DNA of 64,000 nucleotides, taken from contig JACQFQ010000004.1 of NCBI GenBank assembly GCA_016199985.1, forward strand, positions 1 to 64,000. The letters run 5' to 3'. This stretch comes from Verrucomicrobiota bacterium (lineage in GTDB: Bacteria > Verrucomicrobiota > Verrucomicrobiia > Limisphaerales > UBA11320). The notes under the pieces are model-generated. The model ran no database searches, was not told the DNA's origin, and saw only the letters and a program-made list of their open reading frames with translations. Position numbers and translations under genes: made by a program. Shown piece after piece: positions 53,663 through 63,359 of this stretch. Numbering within the stretch: position 1 is the stretch's first letter; each line of letters begins with the position of its first letter.

Positions 53663-54415
53663 ATGGAACTGAAGTTCATTCTCGAGTCCCTCCTGTTCGC
53701 CGCCCAAAAGCCGCTCAGCCCGCATGAGCTCAAGACCGTGCTGTCGGCGACCGCCGACCAGACCGAGGACGAGACAGCGCGGGCGCTCAAGAAAACACCG
53801 ACAGAGAACATCGTGGCCGCGCTGGAGGAGCTCCAGAAGGACCACGGGGACGCCGGCCGCAGCTATCGCCTGATCTGCGTGGCGGGCGCCTGGCAATTCG
53901 TCGGGCAGCCCGAATACGCGCCCTGGCTTCGCTCGCTGCTCGGAGTCAAGATCCGCCCGGCCCGGCTGTCGCAACCCTCGCTCGAGACCCTGTCGATCAT
54001 CGCCTATCGACAGCCCGTGACCCGCGCGGAGATTGAGCAGGTCCGCGGCGTCGCCGTGGACGGCGTGATGCAAACGCTGCTGGAGCGCGGACTGGTCGAG
54101 CAGACGGGCCGCGCGGAAGTCGTGGGCCGACCCTCCCTCTACTGCACCACCCCGGCGTTCCTCGAATACTTCGGCCTCCGCGCCCTTGACGACCTGCCCG
54201 CGGCGGACGAGCTCCGGCGCATCGTCGTCCAGAAGCCCGAGTCTCTGCTGACCGTGGATCCTGGCTTGGCCACCGCGCCGCCCGACGCTTTGGCGCAGGT
54301 TGACGCCAGCGCAGAAACCACCGGCGAGGACGCGCCGAGAACTCCGGAGTCCGGCGACGTCGCGTCGCCCGCCGAGGCCAACACCGCCACCGCCGCGGAC
54401 ACACGGACCGAATGA
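53663..54415 (+). CDS. scpB: Segregation and condensation protein B
   Basis: A 250-aa partner of ScpA with the two winged-helix domains. These are KFILESLLFAAQKPLSPHELKTVL at the start, and ARLSQPSLETLSIIAYRQPVTRAEIEQVRGVAVDGVMQTLLERGLV (about 104-150), followed by GRPSLYCTTPAFLEYFGLRALDDLP. The last 70 residues are low-complexity. Translation is coupled to pheA by an ATGA overlap. Confidence 0.93.
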   Translation: MELKFILESLLFAAQKPLSPHELKTVLSATADQTEDETARALKKTPTENIVAALEELQKDHGDAGRSYRLICVAGAWQFVGQPEYAPWLRSLLGVKIRPARLSQPSLETLSIIAYRQPVTRAEIEQVRGVAVDGVMQTLLERGLVEQTGRAEVVGRPSLYCTTPAFLEYFGLRALDDLPAADELRRIVVQKPESLLTVDPGLATAPPDALAQVDASAETTGEDAPRTPESGDVASPAEANTATAADTRTE

Positions 54416-55473
54416 GCCTCTCGGAGCACAGAAAAGCCATCGACCAGATCGACGCGCGGATCGTTCGCCTCCTCAACGAGCGAACGGAGCACGTGCTTCA
54501 GATCGGCGAGATCAAGCTGAAGGCGGGCGAGGAGATCTACGCGCCGCACCGCGAGCGCGCCGTCCTGGATCGGGTATGCAAGCTCAACTCCGGCCCCATC
54601 ACGCAGGAGTCGCTGCGCGCCATTTACCGCGAGGTGATGTCGAGCGCGCTCTCGCTCGAGAAGACAATGACGATCGCCTATCTCGGGCCCGAGGCGACGT
54701 TCACCCACCAGGCCGCGATCCTGCGCTTCGGATCCAGCCTCCGCTACACGCCGCAGCGGACCATTGCGGAGGTTTTCTCCGAGGTCGCGAAGAACGCGGC
54801 CGATTATGGCGTGGTGCCCGTCGAGAATTCCACCGAGGGCGTCGTCACGCACACCCTGGACATGTTCGTCGACAGCGACCTGAAGATCGTCTCGCAGATC
54901 GTCCTGCCCATCCGGCATTGCCTCGTCAGCAAGGTCTCGCGCTCCCGCATCCGTCGGCTCTATGTTCATCCGCAAACCCTGGCGCAGTGCCGCGCCTGGC
55001 TGCAGCGGCATTTCCCGGACGTCGAGCTCATCGAGACGTCCTCGAACGCGCGCTCCGCGGAGCTCGCGGCCAAGGATGGAACCTCCGGCGCGCTGGCGGG
55101 CGAGCTGGCGGCGATGAAATACCGGGTTCCGATCATCGAGCCCAACATCCAGGACAACGCGACGAACGCCACGCGGTTCCTGGTGTTGGGACGACAGTGC
55201 AGCCCGCCGACGAAGCATGACCGCACGAGCATCATGTTCAGCATCCAGCATCGGGTGGGAGCGCTCTACAAATCCCTGTCGCCCTTCCGTCGATACCGCC
55301 TGAACATGACGAAAATCGAATCGCGTCCGAGCAAGCGCAAGGCGTGGGAGTATTTCTTCTTCGTGGACTGCGACGGCCACCAGGAGGACCGCAAAGTGGC
55401 CCGCGCGATCCTTGAGCTCCGCGAGCAATGCAATTTCGTGAAGGTCCTCGGCTCCTATCCCAACGCCGACTAG
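54412..55473 (+). CDS. pheA: Chorismate mutase/prephenate dehydratase
   Basis: A 353-aa bifunctional enzyme of phenylalanine synthesis. An AroQ chorismate-mutase domain (residues 1-85: EHRKAIDQIDARIVRLLNERTEHVLQIGEIKLKAGEEIY) is followed by a prephenate dehydratase domain. The latter begins IAYLGPEATFTHQAAILRFG and includes VVPVENSTEGVVTHTLDMFVD and NATRFLVLGRQ. A C-terminal ACT domain (SIMFSIQHRVGALYKSLSPF, RLNMTKIESRPS) closes it; ACT gives feedback by phenylalanine. Start overlaps scpB. Downstream is a convergent gene. Confidence 0.94.
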   Translation: MSLSEHRKAIDQIDARIVRLLNERTEHVLQIGEIKLKAGEEIYAPHRERAVLDRVCKLNSGPITQESLRAIYREVMSSALSLEKTMTIAYLGPEATFTHQAAILRFGSSLRYTPQRTIAEVFSEVAKNAADYGVVPVENSTEGVVTHTLDMFVDSDLKIVSQIVLPIRHCLVSKVSRSRIRRLYVHPQTLAQCRAWLQRHFPDVELIETSSNARSAELAAKDGTSGALAGELAAMKYRVPIIEPNIQDNATNATRFLVLGRQCSPPTKHDRTSIMFSIQHRVGALYKSLSPFRRYRLNMTKIESRPSKRKAWEYFFFVDCDGHQEDRKVARAILELREQCNFVKVLGSYPNAD

Positions 55474-55649
55474 CCGCCCTGGAGCGCGAAGCGTCTTGAA
55501 GTGCGGTAGTCCTCCCTTGGCCCGCAATAGCTGCGCGACGGCGGCTACCGCTTTTCCCCGCTTCTCGTTGCAGGCTCGGCGGAGGGTCTTTGAGCCTGTT
55601 GAAATTCGCAAGCTCAAGGCAACGAGCAGAGATCCCAACGCACCCTTGC

Positions 55650-56207
55650 TCACTTCATCATTTCGCGGACCTTTGCCATGTCGAGCTGAATAACGTAATC
55701 GAAGCCCCCCTGGCCACATCGGCGTTCCAGTTGGCGGACGATGGAGAGCGCTTTGACTTCTGTTTCGTTGGGTCCCCGTCGATAGAGTGGCTTGCCCGCG
55801 TAACCAAACGTGAAGACTTGGCGGCACTGGCCTGGATCTATTCCACCCCATACTCGCGCGGCTTTCTTGTAATCCAGGTGAGGGGCGAAACCCAAGTCCT
55901 GGGCGTAGCGAACCGCCTGTTCCACAAGTTTTCGTGCGCAGCACGGGTCAGCGGGCGTCATCGGAAACTCGCTGAGATAGTGGTCGCGGATGCGGCTCAC
56001 GTAACCCTCGGTGGAGCCATCCTCGTAGACGGCCATCTTGGCCCCCAAGCAATACACATCAACGAGGAACACCCCGGTCTCGGCGCGACGCCCTCCCGAC
56101 TTAAAACGAGTGAGGATTACCCAGCCGATTCCCTGAACGAAAAGGTCGGAAGGCCACCATGCTTCGTGGCTCAGGGATGATGTTGGTTTGGAATGTTCAC
56201 CGGTCAT
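55650..56207 (-). CDS. Conserved hypothetical protein, unknown function
   Basis: A 185-aa protein starting MTGEHSKPTSSLSHEAWWPSD, with VQGIGWVILTRFKSGGRRAETGVFLVDVYCLGAKMAVYE (about residues 25-63), TPADPCCARKLVEQAVRYAQDLGFAPHLDYKKAARVWGGI (about 85-125), and YAGKPLYRRGPNETEVKAL near the end. The paired cysteines and regular secondary-structure pattern suggest a folded protein. The wording is that of a conserved family I cannot name. It is divergent to the sigma-54 activator gene and may or may not belong to the defence locus. Confidence 0.7.
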   Translation of the reverse strand: MTGEHSKPTSSLSHEAWWPSDLFVQGIGWVILTRFKSGGRRAETGVFLVDVYCLGAKMAVYEDGSTEGYVSRIRDHYLSEFPMTPADPCCARKLVEQAVRYAQDLGFAPHLDYKKAARVWGGIDPGQCRQVFTFGYAGKPLYRRGPNETEVKALSIVRQLERRCGQGGFDYVIQLDMAKVREMMK

Positions 56208-56533
56208 ACGGTCAGGATAGCGAACACTCCTCAAAGGGATCAACCCCTGGCTCGCGAACCACACCCAGTCGGACGTGACGGGCGGCGCTTTCCGTGGTCC
56301 TCCCAAGCTGCTAGAAGGTCCGCCGGCTGAGCACACAGGGGACTCGGACGGGCAGTGTCTCGCAAATCCTCAGGCCAACCGCGACAACGGTCAGGAGAAA
56401 ACGCTCTTTTCATACTCTCCAGACAAGGAGCGGGAGATCTTCGTCCCATATAGGGATCTCAACCAGTATTTCCTGGCCTTAAATCGAGGTTGTAACCTAC
56501 CTTCGCCGTCATGGAAACGGACGCAAGTTCTCC
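56208..56533. other. Divergent intergenic region upstream of the activator gene
   Basis: About 325 bases between the divergent 185-aa hypothetical gene and the sigma-54 activator gene; it must contain both promoters. It is more AT-rich in its right third. No -24/-12 element seen, so the activator is probably not autoregulated by sigma-54. No repeats or small gene recognised. Confidence 0.5.
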
Positions 56534-58012
56534 ATGAAGGTTCTCCTCACATTCACCGGCTTCCACGACCCGTTTTCCGAGGGGCTCATCAGTGCCGAGC
56601 GGGAAGCCGGTCCAGTCCTTACCGTCACTTCGGAACGGAATTTCGACAGCGTCTTTCTCTTCACGACGCCCAGCACCTCCGATATCACCCTGGAAACTCA
56701 AAAGCAGCTAGCCATTCGCCTTCCCGCTTGCAAGGTCGAGATCTGCGATGTTCCGCTCAAGGATCCAACCAACTACCTCGGCATTCTCAAACATCTTCGG
56801 ACGCACTTTCGTGCCATTAACAAGTCCTACCGGGAAGCGGACTTCTTCATTTGCGTTTCGTCCGGGACGCCTCATATGCACGCCAGTTGGTTGATGCTCG
56901 CCGCGAGCGGTGAGATCCCAGCCAGGATCCTACAAACCAGGGCAAGGCGATTTGTCCGGGAAGGCGAGTCGCAGGTCACCGAGATTGACTTTACGAACCC
57001 CCAGTTCCCGCAAATCAAACCTTTCGGAGTTCTGCCCGACACGAACACAGACTCTGATCTGGACGCGATACGAGGAGAGCTGAACTTGGTCGGAGATGAC
57101 GACGTATTCCTCACTGAGGTCAGGAAAGCGTACATCCTGGCGAGCTACGATTCCCCCGTCCTGCTTCTCGGAGAGACTGGCGTCGGAAAGGAGCTGTTCG
57201 CGAGATTGATCCACCGCGCGAGCAAACGGGCCTCCCGGCCCATGGTGACGACCAACTGCGCCGCGTTCACCGAAAGCCTGATTGCGAGCCAGCTCTTTGG
57301 CCACCGCAAGGGGGCGTTCACGGGCGCGGATCGAGACCAGAGAGGGATCTTCGAGGAGGCCGATGGCGGCACGCTCTTTCTGGATGAGCTCGGTGAAATG
57401 CCGCCACAGTGCCAGGCAAAGCTGCTCCGGGCTGTGCAGCATGGCAGGATTCAACGTCTGGGCGAGAGCACTGACAGACCGGTGAACGTGCGAGTGATCG
57501 CCGCGACAAATCTCGATATCAAGAAGGCAATCCAGGACAAAGCGCTGCGCCAGGACCTCTACTATCGTTTTCAATCCACCGTGCAAATTCCATCGCTCCG
57601 AAATCGCCGAAGCGACATTCCCAAGCTCGCCCACCGATTCATGGAGGAGTGGAACCGCGGACACCAGCGGCAGCGACGCTTCTCCCAGGAGGCGATTCTG
57701 GCGCTGATGCGGCGCCCGTGGCCTGGGAACATACGGGAGCTGGAGGGGGTGGTTATCCGGTCGGCTCAGCTCTGCGCGGAGAAGGTGATCGGACCAGAGC
57801 ATCTGTTGTTCGACGACGCGCTCGAGACATCGACAGACGATGGCTTGCCAGATCCGGAGGAGGGGTTTGATCTCAACTCGTTCCTGTCCCGCGCTCGGGA
57901 AACCGTGATCGATAGGGCGCTTAGGAAATGCGACGGCAACCAGAGCCGCGCCGCCGCCCTCCTCGGCCTCACACCGCAGGCGGTCAGTCAGTTCCTACGT
58001 GGACGAAAGTGA
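56534..58012 (+). CDS. Sigma-54 activator with RtcR/CARF-like sensor domain
   Basis: A 492-aa enhancer-binding protein in three parts. Residues 1-180 resemble the sensor half of RtcR, a CARF-like domain: ICVSSGTPHMHASWLMLAASGEIPARILQTR (107-137) aligns in wording with the THVAQ/CWFLLAE segment of RtcR that ends LPARLIQ. Residues 190-425 are the AAA+ ATPase: Walker A GETGVGKE (213-220), sigma-54 contact loop GAFTGA (260-265), Walker B LFLDE (281-285). The C-terminal 45 residues are a Fis-type helix-turn-helix (CDGNQSRAAALLGLTPQAVSQFLRGRK). CARF domains bind cyclic oligonucleotides or similar nucleotides in CRISPR-linked proteins; RtcR is thought to sense RNA damage products. It lies directly upstream of a sigma-54 promoter and hsdR, so it probably controls that operon. 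Confidence 0.88.
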   Translation: MKVLLTFTGFHDPFSEGLISAEREAGPVLTVTSERNFDSVFLFTTPSTSDITLETQKQLAIRLPACKVEICDVPLKDPTNYLGILKHLRTHFRAINKSYREADFFICVSSGTPHMHASWLMLAASGEIPARILQTRARRFVREGESQVTEIDFTNPQFPQIKPFGVLPDTNTDSDLDAIRGELNLVGDDDVFLTEVRKAYILASYDSPVLLLGETGVGKELFARLIHRASKRASRPMVTTNCAAFTESLIASQLFGHRKGAFTGADRDQRGIFEEADGGTLFLDELGEMPPQCQAKLLRAVQHGRIQRLGESTDRPVNVRVIAATNLDIKKAIQDKALRQDLYYRFQSTVQIPSLRNRRSDIPKLAHRFMEEWNRGHQRQRRFSQEAILALMRRPWPGNIRELEGVVIRSAQLCAEKVIGPEHLLFDDALETSTDDGLPDPEEGFDLNSFLSRARETVIDRALRKCDGNQSRAAALLGLTPQAVSQFLRGRK

Positions 58013-58120
58013 AACCAGTCTTTGCAAGCTCTCAACCCAGATTGAAAGTGGCGGCTCCCGTGAAACAAGCTCAGCTCACATAACAACCATATCATGAGCG
58101 CTTTGACATCCAAATCGTCC

Positions 58121-58136
58121 TTGGCACGCCGACTGC
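58121..58136 (+). promoter_or_regulatory. Sigma-54 (-24/-12) promoter of the hsd operon
   Basis: The sequence TTGGCACGCCGACTGC matches the consensus YTGGCACG-N4-TTGC with a single mismatch. The GG (58123-58124) and GC (58135-58136) doublets are exactly 12 bases apart. Transcription would start near 58148, leaving a leader of about 46 bases that holds the Shine-Dalgarno of hsdR. The gene immediately upstream encodes a sigma-54 activator. A possible upstream activator site is the direct repeat CAAGCTC at 58025-58031 and 58066-58072, spaced 41 bases; that part is weak. Confidence 0.75.
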
Positions 58137-58184
58137 GATGGCGCCTGCCGAATGCAGCGAGTAAACATCCGCAGTCAGCGCCCT

Positions 58185-58190
58185 GAGGAA
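58185..58190 (+). promoter_or_regulatory. Ribosome-binding site deciding the hsdR start
   Basis: GAGGAA lies three bases before the ATG at 58194. The upstream ATG at 58152 has no such site and would leave a leader of only about four bases from the predicted transcription start, so 58194 is chosen. Confidence 0.65.
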
Positions 58191-58193
58191 CTC

Positions 58194-61100
58194 ATGAAGT
58201 CCACCAACTTCGAGTTTCTTCGTCCGGCGTCCCCGGAACTCGCCGACCTCGGCGGATTCGCGGAGCTTTACGCTTACTCCGATCCCTCCAGCGCGGTGGT
58301 GAAACTTCGCATGTTCGCCGAGACGATGGTCTCAGCCATTTGCAGCCACTACAAGCTGCCGCGTCCCTATCAATTTAATCTGAACGACATGCTGAACGAC
58401 GACATGTTCGTCAGCACGATACCCAAGACCGTCCGCTTAAAACTCCACCAACTTCGTGTTCAGGGGAACAAAGCAGCGCATGGAGCTGAGGCCACCGTTA
58501 AGCCGCTGATTGCTGTCTGGCTTCTTCGAGAAGCGCACGACCTCAGCTGCTGGTTCTTTCTGTCCTTTTGTGGCGGGACCAAGGATGGCTGCCCGTCATT
58601 TGCAGAATCCAAGCCCGTCGCCGAGGAGGCAGCCGAATCAAGGAAAGCCGCCATCTCCCGCCAACACGTCGAGCAGGAAGCGCGGATGGCCCAGGTCCTC
58701 AAAAACCTCGAAGACGCCCGCGCGAAAGCCCAGGCCGCTGAGAAATCAAAGGAAGAACTTGAAATCATCCTCGTCCAGACCCAGCAAGCCGCCCACATCC
58801 TCCAATTCGACGAAGCGACCACACGAAGACACCTCATTGATACGATGCTGATCGCCGCTGGGTGGAACGTCGGCATCAACGGACAGAACACGTCTGAAGT
58901 CAGCCAGGAAGTCGAAGTGCTCCATCAGCCAACGGCTACTGGCATCGGTTACGCCGATTACGTGCTCAATGACCCCGAGAGCGGGAAGCCCTTGGCCGTC
59001 GTGGAAGCCAAGAAGACCGCCGAGATCGCTCAGAAGGGCCAGATGCAGGCCAAGTACTACGCGGATGGCCTTGAGAAAATGCACGGCCAACGCCCGGTCA
59101 TCTTCTTCACCAACGGCTACGACCTCTTCATCTGGGATGACATCAAGAACGAGCCCCCGCGGAAGATCTACGGCTACCACTCCAAGGACAGCCTCCACTA
59201 CCTTCACTTTCAGAACCAACACCGCGAACCTCTCCTCACCCATCTCACGCCATCCGGACTGATCGTTGACCGCCTCTATCAAGTGGAATCCATCAAGCGC
59301 ATTTGCGAACGGTTCGACGCTCGCAAGCGCAAGGCGCTCCTCGTTCAGGCCACGGGCACTGGAAAAACCCGGGTCGCCATCGCGCTCTGTGAATTGCTCA
59401 TTCGCGCCAAGTGGGTGAAACGCGTGATGTTCCTTTGTGACCGCCGCGAGTTGCGCAAACAAGCCTACGAAGCCTTCCAGGAATTCCTGCCCGGCGCGCC
59501 TGCGGTTTATGTTTCGCGCGCCACGAACCAGGACCAGACCAGGCGCGTTTATCTGTCCACGTATCCGGCCATGATGAAGTGCTTCGAGAATTTTGACGCG
59601 GGCTTCTTCGACCTTGTTATCGCCGACGAATCGCATCGCAGCATTTACAACCGGTACCGCGACCTGTTTCTTTACTTCGACGCCTTTCAGGTCGGCCTCA
59701 CGGCCACTCCGGTAAAGTTCATTTTCCGCAACACGTTCAGGCTGTTCGAGTGTGAGAATGGAGACCCCACGGCGAACTACTCTTACGAAGACGCCATCAA
59801 GCACGATCCGGCCTACCTTGTGCGCTTCGAGGTTGTGAAGCACACGACCCAGTTCCTGCGCGAAGGGATCAAGTACAGCCAGCTTAACCAGGCCCAACGC
59901 GACCAGCTTGAGGAGCAAGTTGAGGACCCCGAGGTGGTGGATTACGAGGCCGAGCAGGTGAACCGGAAGGTGTTCAGCAAGGACACCGACCGGGCGATTC
60001 TCCGAACGCTGATGGAGAACGGCATTCGCAACGCCGTCGGCACGACCATCGGCAAGAGCATCATCTTTGCGCGAAATCATATTCACGCCGTCCAACTCAA
60101 GGAACTTTTCGACGAACTTTATCCTCAATTCGTCGGCAGGTTCTGCGCGGTGATCGACAACTACGAGCCGCGTGCGGAACAACTCATTGACGACCTCAAA
60201 TCCACCGATGGCACGAAGGAACTAACCCTCGCCATCTCCGTGGACATGCTCGACACCGGCATCGACATCCCCAGCCTCGTCAATCTTGTCTTCGCGAAGC
60301 CCGTCAAATCCTACGCCAAATTCTGGCAGATGATTGGTCGTGGCACGCGGCTGTGTCTGGATCTCTTCGGTCCGGGGTTGCACAAAGACAAATTCCGAAT
60401 CTTCGATCATTGGGGCAACTTTGAGTATTTCGACGAACTGAAAACCGAGGTGGACCCGGGCCAGACGAAATCGCTTATGCAGCTCCTGTTCGAGAGCCGC
60501 ATCGCCTGGGTGGAAACCGCCATTGCGAAGCAGGACATGAACGCGCTCAACCTCGGCATCGACTTGGTCAAACAAGATGTTGCCGCGCTGCCTGAGAACA
60601 CCATCGCTGTCCGTGAACGGTGGCGCGAGGTCAAGTCGGCGCAACTGCCGGGCGTAATTGATGGATTCTCGCCGGCCACGCGTGAAGTCCTGCGCCATGA
60701 AATCGCGCCGCTGATGCAGTGGCGGAGTCTTCAGCGTCGGGAAGCCGCTTACCAATTCGATCTCCTTGTCGCCCGGCTCACCGTCGCTCTGCTCAAGCAA
60801 TCCGCTGAAATGCACGACATCAAGGCGGAGTTGCTGGACCAGGTGAGCCGACTGCCCATCAACCTCGCGCAGGTGAAGGAAAAGGCGACCAGCATCGAGA
60901 AAGCCAAGAATCCCTCATTCTGGACCAGTCCGACAGCCAAAGACCTGGATGACGTCCGCCTCGAACTGCGTGGCATCATGCATTTGCGCACCAAACCGGC
61001 CTATCCAACCCATCAGCCTGTCGTCCTCGATATCAAGGATGAAGCCGAGGAATACAAGACGCACACGGTGACGTTGGAAGGGGTCCAGCTCGACGCCTAC

Positions 61101-61565
61101 AAGCACCGCGCTGAAAAAGTGTTAAAAGCTCTCCTGGAGAAAAGCGACGTGTTGAGAAAGATCCGCTCCGGCAAGCCCGTGACCGAGGGGGATACCCACT
61201 CTTTGGCTGAACAAATGATGGAACTCGACCCCGAGTTTTCGCTTGCTGGCCTACAGAATCTTTTTACGGACACGCAGCGGCTTGAACTCGCGATCCGCCG
61301 CATCCTCGGCATGGAGGCGGCGGACGTTGATGGCTTCTTCATGCAGTTCAGCCAGGCGCATCCGCGCCTCACTGCGACGCAGATTCGGTTCCTCGATTTG
61401 CTGAAGAATCACATCGCCCGCTACGGCCTCATTGAAGTCGAAAAGCTTTGGGAGGCGCCGTTCACCACCTTGGATAGCGACGGTTTGAGCGGAGTGTTCG
61501 CGGAGAAGGAGCAGGACGAAATCCTGCACATCGTGAAACAGATCAACCTCGAAGCGGCGCCATGA
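58194..61565 (+). CDS. hsdR: Type I restriction enzyme R subunit
   Basis: A 1123-aa protein. Residues about 30-130 form a DUF4145-like N-terminal helical region ([29 protein letters not shown]). A coiled coil (about 140-205) follows, then the endonuclease: GYADYVL (D255) and AVVEAKK (E271, K273). The DEAD-like motor has Walker A ATGTGKT (386-392), [26 protein letters not shown] and QMIGRGTRL. The C-terminal part resembles the EcoEI R C-terminal domain. The N-terminal DUF4145 region is common in this HsdR subgroup. In type I systems R provides ATP-driven translocation and DNA cleavage far from the recognition site. The stop overlaps the next small gene (ATGA). Confidence 0.93.
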   Translation: MKSTNFEFLRPASPELADLGGFAELYAYSDPSSAVVKLRMFAETMVSAICSHYKLPRPYQFNLNDMLNDDMFVSTIPKTVRLKLHQLRVQGNKAAHGAEATVKPLIAVWLLREAHDLSCWFFLSFCGGTKDGCPSFAESKPVAEEAAESRKAAISRQHVEQEARMAQVLKNLEDARAKAQAAEKSKEELEIILVQTQQAAHILQFDEATTRRHLIDTMLIAAGWNVGINGQNTSEVSQEVEVLHQPTATGIGYADYVLNDPESGKPLAVVEAKKTAEIAQKGQMQAKYYADGLEKMHGQRPVIFFTNGYDLFIWDDIKNEPPRKIYGYHSKDSLHYLHFQNQHREPLLTHLTPSGLIVDRLYQVESIKRICERFDARKRKALLVQATGTGKTRVAIALCELLIRAKWVKRVMFLCDRRELRKQAYEAFQEFLPGAPAVYVSRATNQDQTRRVYLSTYPAMMKCFENFDAGFFDLVIADESHRSIYNRYRDLFLYFDAFQVGLTATPVKFIFRNTFRLFECENGDPTANYSYEDAIKHDPAYLVRFEVVKHTTQFLREGIKYSQLNQAQRDQLEEQVEDPEVVDYEAEQVNRKVFSKDTDRAILRTLMENGIRNAVGTTIGKSIIFARNHIHAVQLKELFDELYPQFVGRFCAVIDNYEPRAEQLIDDLKSTDGTKELTLAISVDMLDTGIDIPSLVNLVFAKPVKSYAKFWQMIGRGTRLCLDLFGPGLHKDKFRIFDHWGNFEYFDELKTEVDPGQTKSLMQLLFESRIAWVETAIAKQDMNALNLGIDLVKQDVAALPENTIAVRERWREVKSAQLPGVIDGFSPATREVLRHEIAPLMQWRSLQRREAAYQFDLLVARLTVALLKQSAEMHDIKAELLDQVSRLPINLAQVKEKATSIEKAKNPSFWTSPTAKDLDDVRLELRGIMHLRTKPAYPTHQPVVLDIKDEAEEYKTHTVTLEGVQLDAYKHRAEKVLKALLEKSDVLRKIRSGKPVTEGDTHSLAEQMMELDPEFSLAGLQNLFTDTQRLELAIRRILGMEAADVDGFFMQFSQAHPRLTATQIRFLDLLKNHIARYGLIEVEKLWEAPFTTLDSDGLSGVFAEKEQDEILHIVKQINLEAAP

Positions 61566-61831
61566 ACATGATTCAAATTGGGAAGGTACCTGAGGATGTC
61601 GAGGCCTACGTTCAGCCGCCAGACTCTGCTATGCAAGAGCACGCGATGGAACATTGGATTCGCACCATGGTCAAACAGGGCACGGACAAGCTTCATATCC
61701 GCGACTGCTTTTTGCAGACCATAGCCAATGTTGAAGCCGACTTGGCCACGCATAAATACAAGGTCTTGATTCTCCCCATAGCGGGCACAACCGCCTCCGC
61801 GGAATTCTTCCTCGTACGCACCCCTATTTGA
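61562..61831 (+). CDS. Small unknown protein coupled between hsdR and hsdM
   Basis: An 89-aa protein starting inside the hsdR stop (ATGA), which signals translational coupling, and ending ten bases before hsdM. The sequence has an amphipathic helix-rich N-terminal half ([38 protein letters not shown]) and a beta-rich end ([24 protein letters not shown]). I find no known domain, no signal peptide and no HTH. It is not part of ordinary hsdRMS operons. Candidates include a restriction-controlling or anti-restriction cofactor or an immunity-related subunit, none supported beyond location. Confidence 0.7.
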   Translation: MNMIQIGKVPEDVEAYVQPPDSAMQEHAMEHWIRTMVKQGTDKLHIRDCFLQTIANVEADLATHKYKVLILPIAGTTASAEFFLVRTPI

Positions 61832-61841
61832 AATTCTGATC

Positions 61842-63359
61842 ATGATTACTGGCCCACTAAGATCCAAAATCGACAAGCTCTGGCTCGAATTCTTCGCTGG
61901 CGGCATCACCAACCCGCTCACAGTCATCGAGCAAATCTCCTTTCTCATGTTCGCCCGGTTGGTCGACGTTCAGGAGACGCGCCGGGAGAAGATGGCCTCC
62001 AAGACCGGAAAGAACGGTTCACAACGGGCTTTCCCCGCCGACCGTCAGCATTTGCGCTGGTCGCATTTTCGCAATGAGAGTGGCGACAAAATGATTGCTA
62101 TCGTGCGCGACGAATTGTTCCCGTTCTTCCGCGAGGAAGTGAGCAAGCGCACGGCCCTCGGCAAATATCTGGAAGGTGCTCAATGTCTCGTGCCCAAGGC
62201 CAGCCTGATGGTGACGGCGGTGAACCTGATTGAGGAACTCCCGCTCACCCAGGGCGACGTGAAGGGCGACCTTTACGAATACATGCTCGGCAAACTCAGC
62301 ACCGCCGGAATTGCCGGGCAGTTCCGAACTCCCCGCCACATCATTGCGGCGATGGTGCAAATGCTCGACCCGAAACCCACTGAGATTGTCGGCGACCCGG
62401 CATGCGGCACGGCGGGCTTCCTCGTGGAGGTCATGCTCTATCTGCTCAAGAAATACACGTCGGAGAAGATGGTGTGGGCGGATGAGGAAGGGCAGAAGCA
62501 CTACCCCGGTGATCTGCTTGAGCCGCACCGCGACCACATCCAGAACCGAATGTTCAACGGGTTCGATTTCGACCAGACCATGCTCCGCATCGCGGCGATG
62601 AACCTACTGCTGCACGACATCGAGTCGCCCTGCATCAACTACCAGGACACCTTGAGCAACAGCTTCGTCGAGAAGTATCCCGCCGAAGCGGAGGACTATT
62701 TCGATGTCATTCTCGCCAACCCACCGCTCAAGGGCAGCATTGATGGCGACAGCGTTCATGCCAGCCTCCGCAGCAAGGTCAAGACGACCAAGACGGAACT
62801 CCTGTTTCTCGCGCTCATCGTTCGCATGTTGAAGATGGGCGGACGCGCGGCAGTGATTGTGCCAGACGGCGTGCTGTTTGGTTCGAGCAACGCACATACC
62901 GGCATCCGCCAGATGTTGGTGGATGAAAACCAGCTTGAGGCTGTTATCTCGCTGCCGTCCGGAGTTTTCAAACCTTACGCCGGTGTTTCCACTGCCATCC
63001 TGGTGTTCAGCAAAGGCGGACGCACCGACAACGTCTGGTTCTACAAGGTGGAACGCGATGGTTACTCGCTCGACGACAAACGCACCAAACTGCCCGAGGA
63101 CCAGAGCGACTTGCCCGACCTCGTCCAGCATTGGGCCGAGCGCGATGCGAAGAACAAGAGTGACCGGAGTGCCCGACATTTCTTTGTGCCGGTGAAAGAA
63201 ATCCGAGATAACAAATACGACCTTTCCGTAAACCGCTATCGCGAAGTTGCTCACGAAGAGATTGATCATATTCCACCAACCGAATTGGTCGCCGACCTCA
63301 AGCAATTGGAGCAGGAGATTGAGTCAGGACTTGATGAACTCGAAGGAATGCTGACGTGA
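61842..63359 (+). CDS. hsdM: Type I restriction-modification DNA methyltransferase M subunit
   Basis: A 505-aa adenine-N6 methyltransferase. The N-terminal HsdM_N helical domain (residues 1-130, with [20 protein letters not shown]) is followed by the N6_Mtase domain: [19 protein letters not shown], motif [14 protein letters not shown] (184-196) and motif [12 protein letters not shown]. Motif IV is NPPL (293-296), whereas this class normally has an aromatic residue (NPPF/Y), which stacks on the flipped adenine; leucine is atypical. [35 protein letters not shown] and [21 protein letters not shown] are typical. It uses SAM and requires HsdS for specificity. Stop overlaps the hsdS GTG. Confidence 0.92.
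   Translation: MITGPLRSKIDKLWLEFFAGGITNPLTVIEQISFLMFARLVDVQETRREKMASKTGKNGSQRAFPADRQHLRWSHFRNESGDKMIAIVRDELFPFFREEVSKRTALGKYLEGAQCLVPKASLMVTAVNLIEELPLTQGDVKGDLYEYMLGKLSTAGIAGQFRTPRHIIAAMVQMLDPKPTEIVGDPACGTAGFLVEVMLYLLKKYTSEKMVWADEEGQKHYPGDLLEPHRDHIQNRMFNGFDFDQTMLRIAAMNLLLHDIESPCINYQDTLSNSFVEKYPAEAEDYFDVILANPPLKGSIDGDSVHASLRSKVKTTKTELLFLALIVRMLKMGGRAAVIVPDGVLFGSSNAHTGIRQMLVDENQLEAVISLPSGVFKPYAGVSTAILVFSKGGRTDNVWFYKVERDGYSLDDKRTKLPEDQSDLPDLVQHWAERDAKNKSDRSARHFFVPVKEIRDNKYDLSVNRYREVAHEEIDHIPPTELVADLKQLEQEIESGLDELEGMLT

Noticed and set aside
54139..55944. 601-codon frame on the minus strand
   Set aside because: Antisense to scpB and pheA, with no motif of its own.
56208..56533. Sigma-54 promoter in front of the activator gene
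   Set aside because: I searched for GG-N10-GC with the surrounding consensus and saw no convincing match.
58152..58193. Upstream ATG for hsdR
   Set aside because: No ribosome-binding site, and it would lie about four bases after the sigma-54 start; the ATG at 58194 has GAGGAA just before it.
61562..61831. HTH control (C) protein of a restriction system
   Set aside because: The sequence has no helix-turn-helix and does not resemble C proteins; it is left as unknown.
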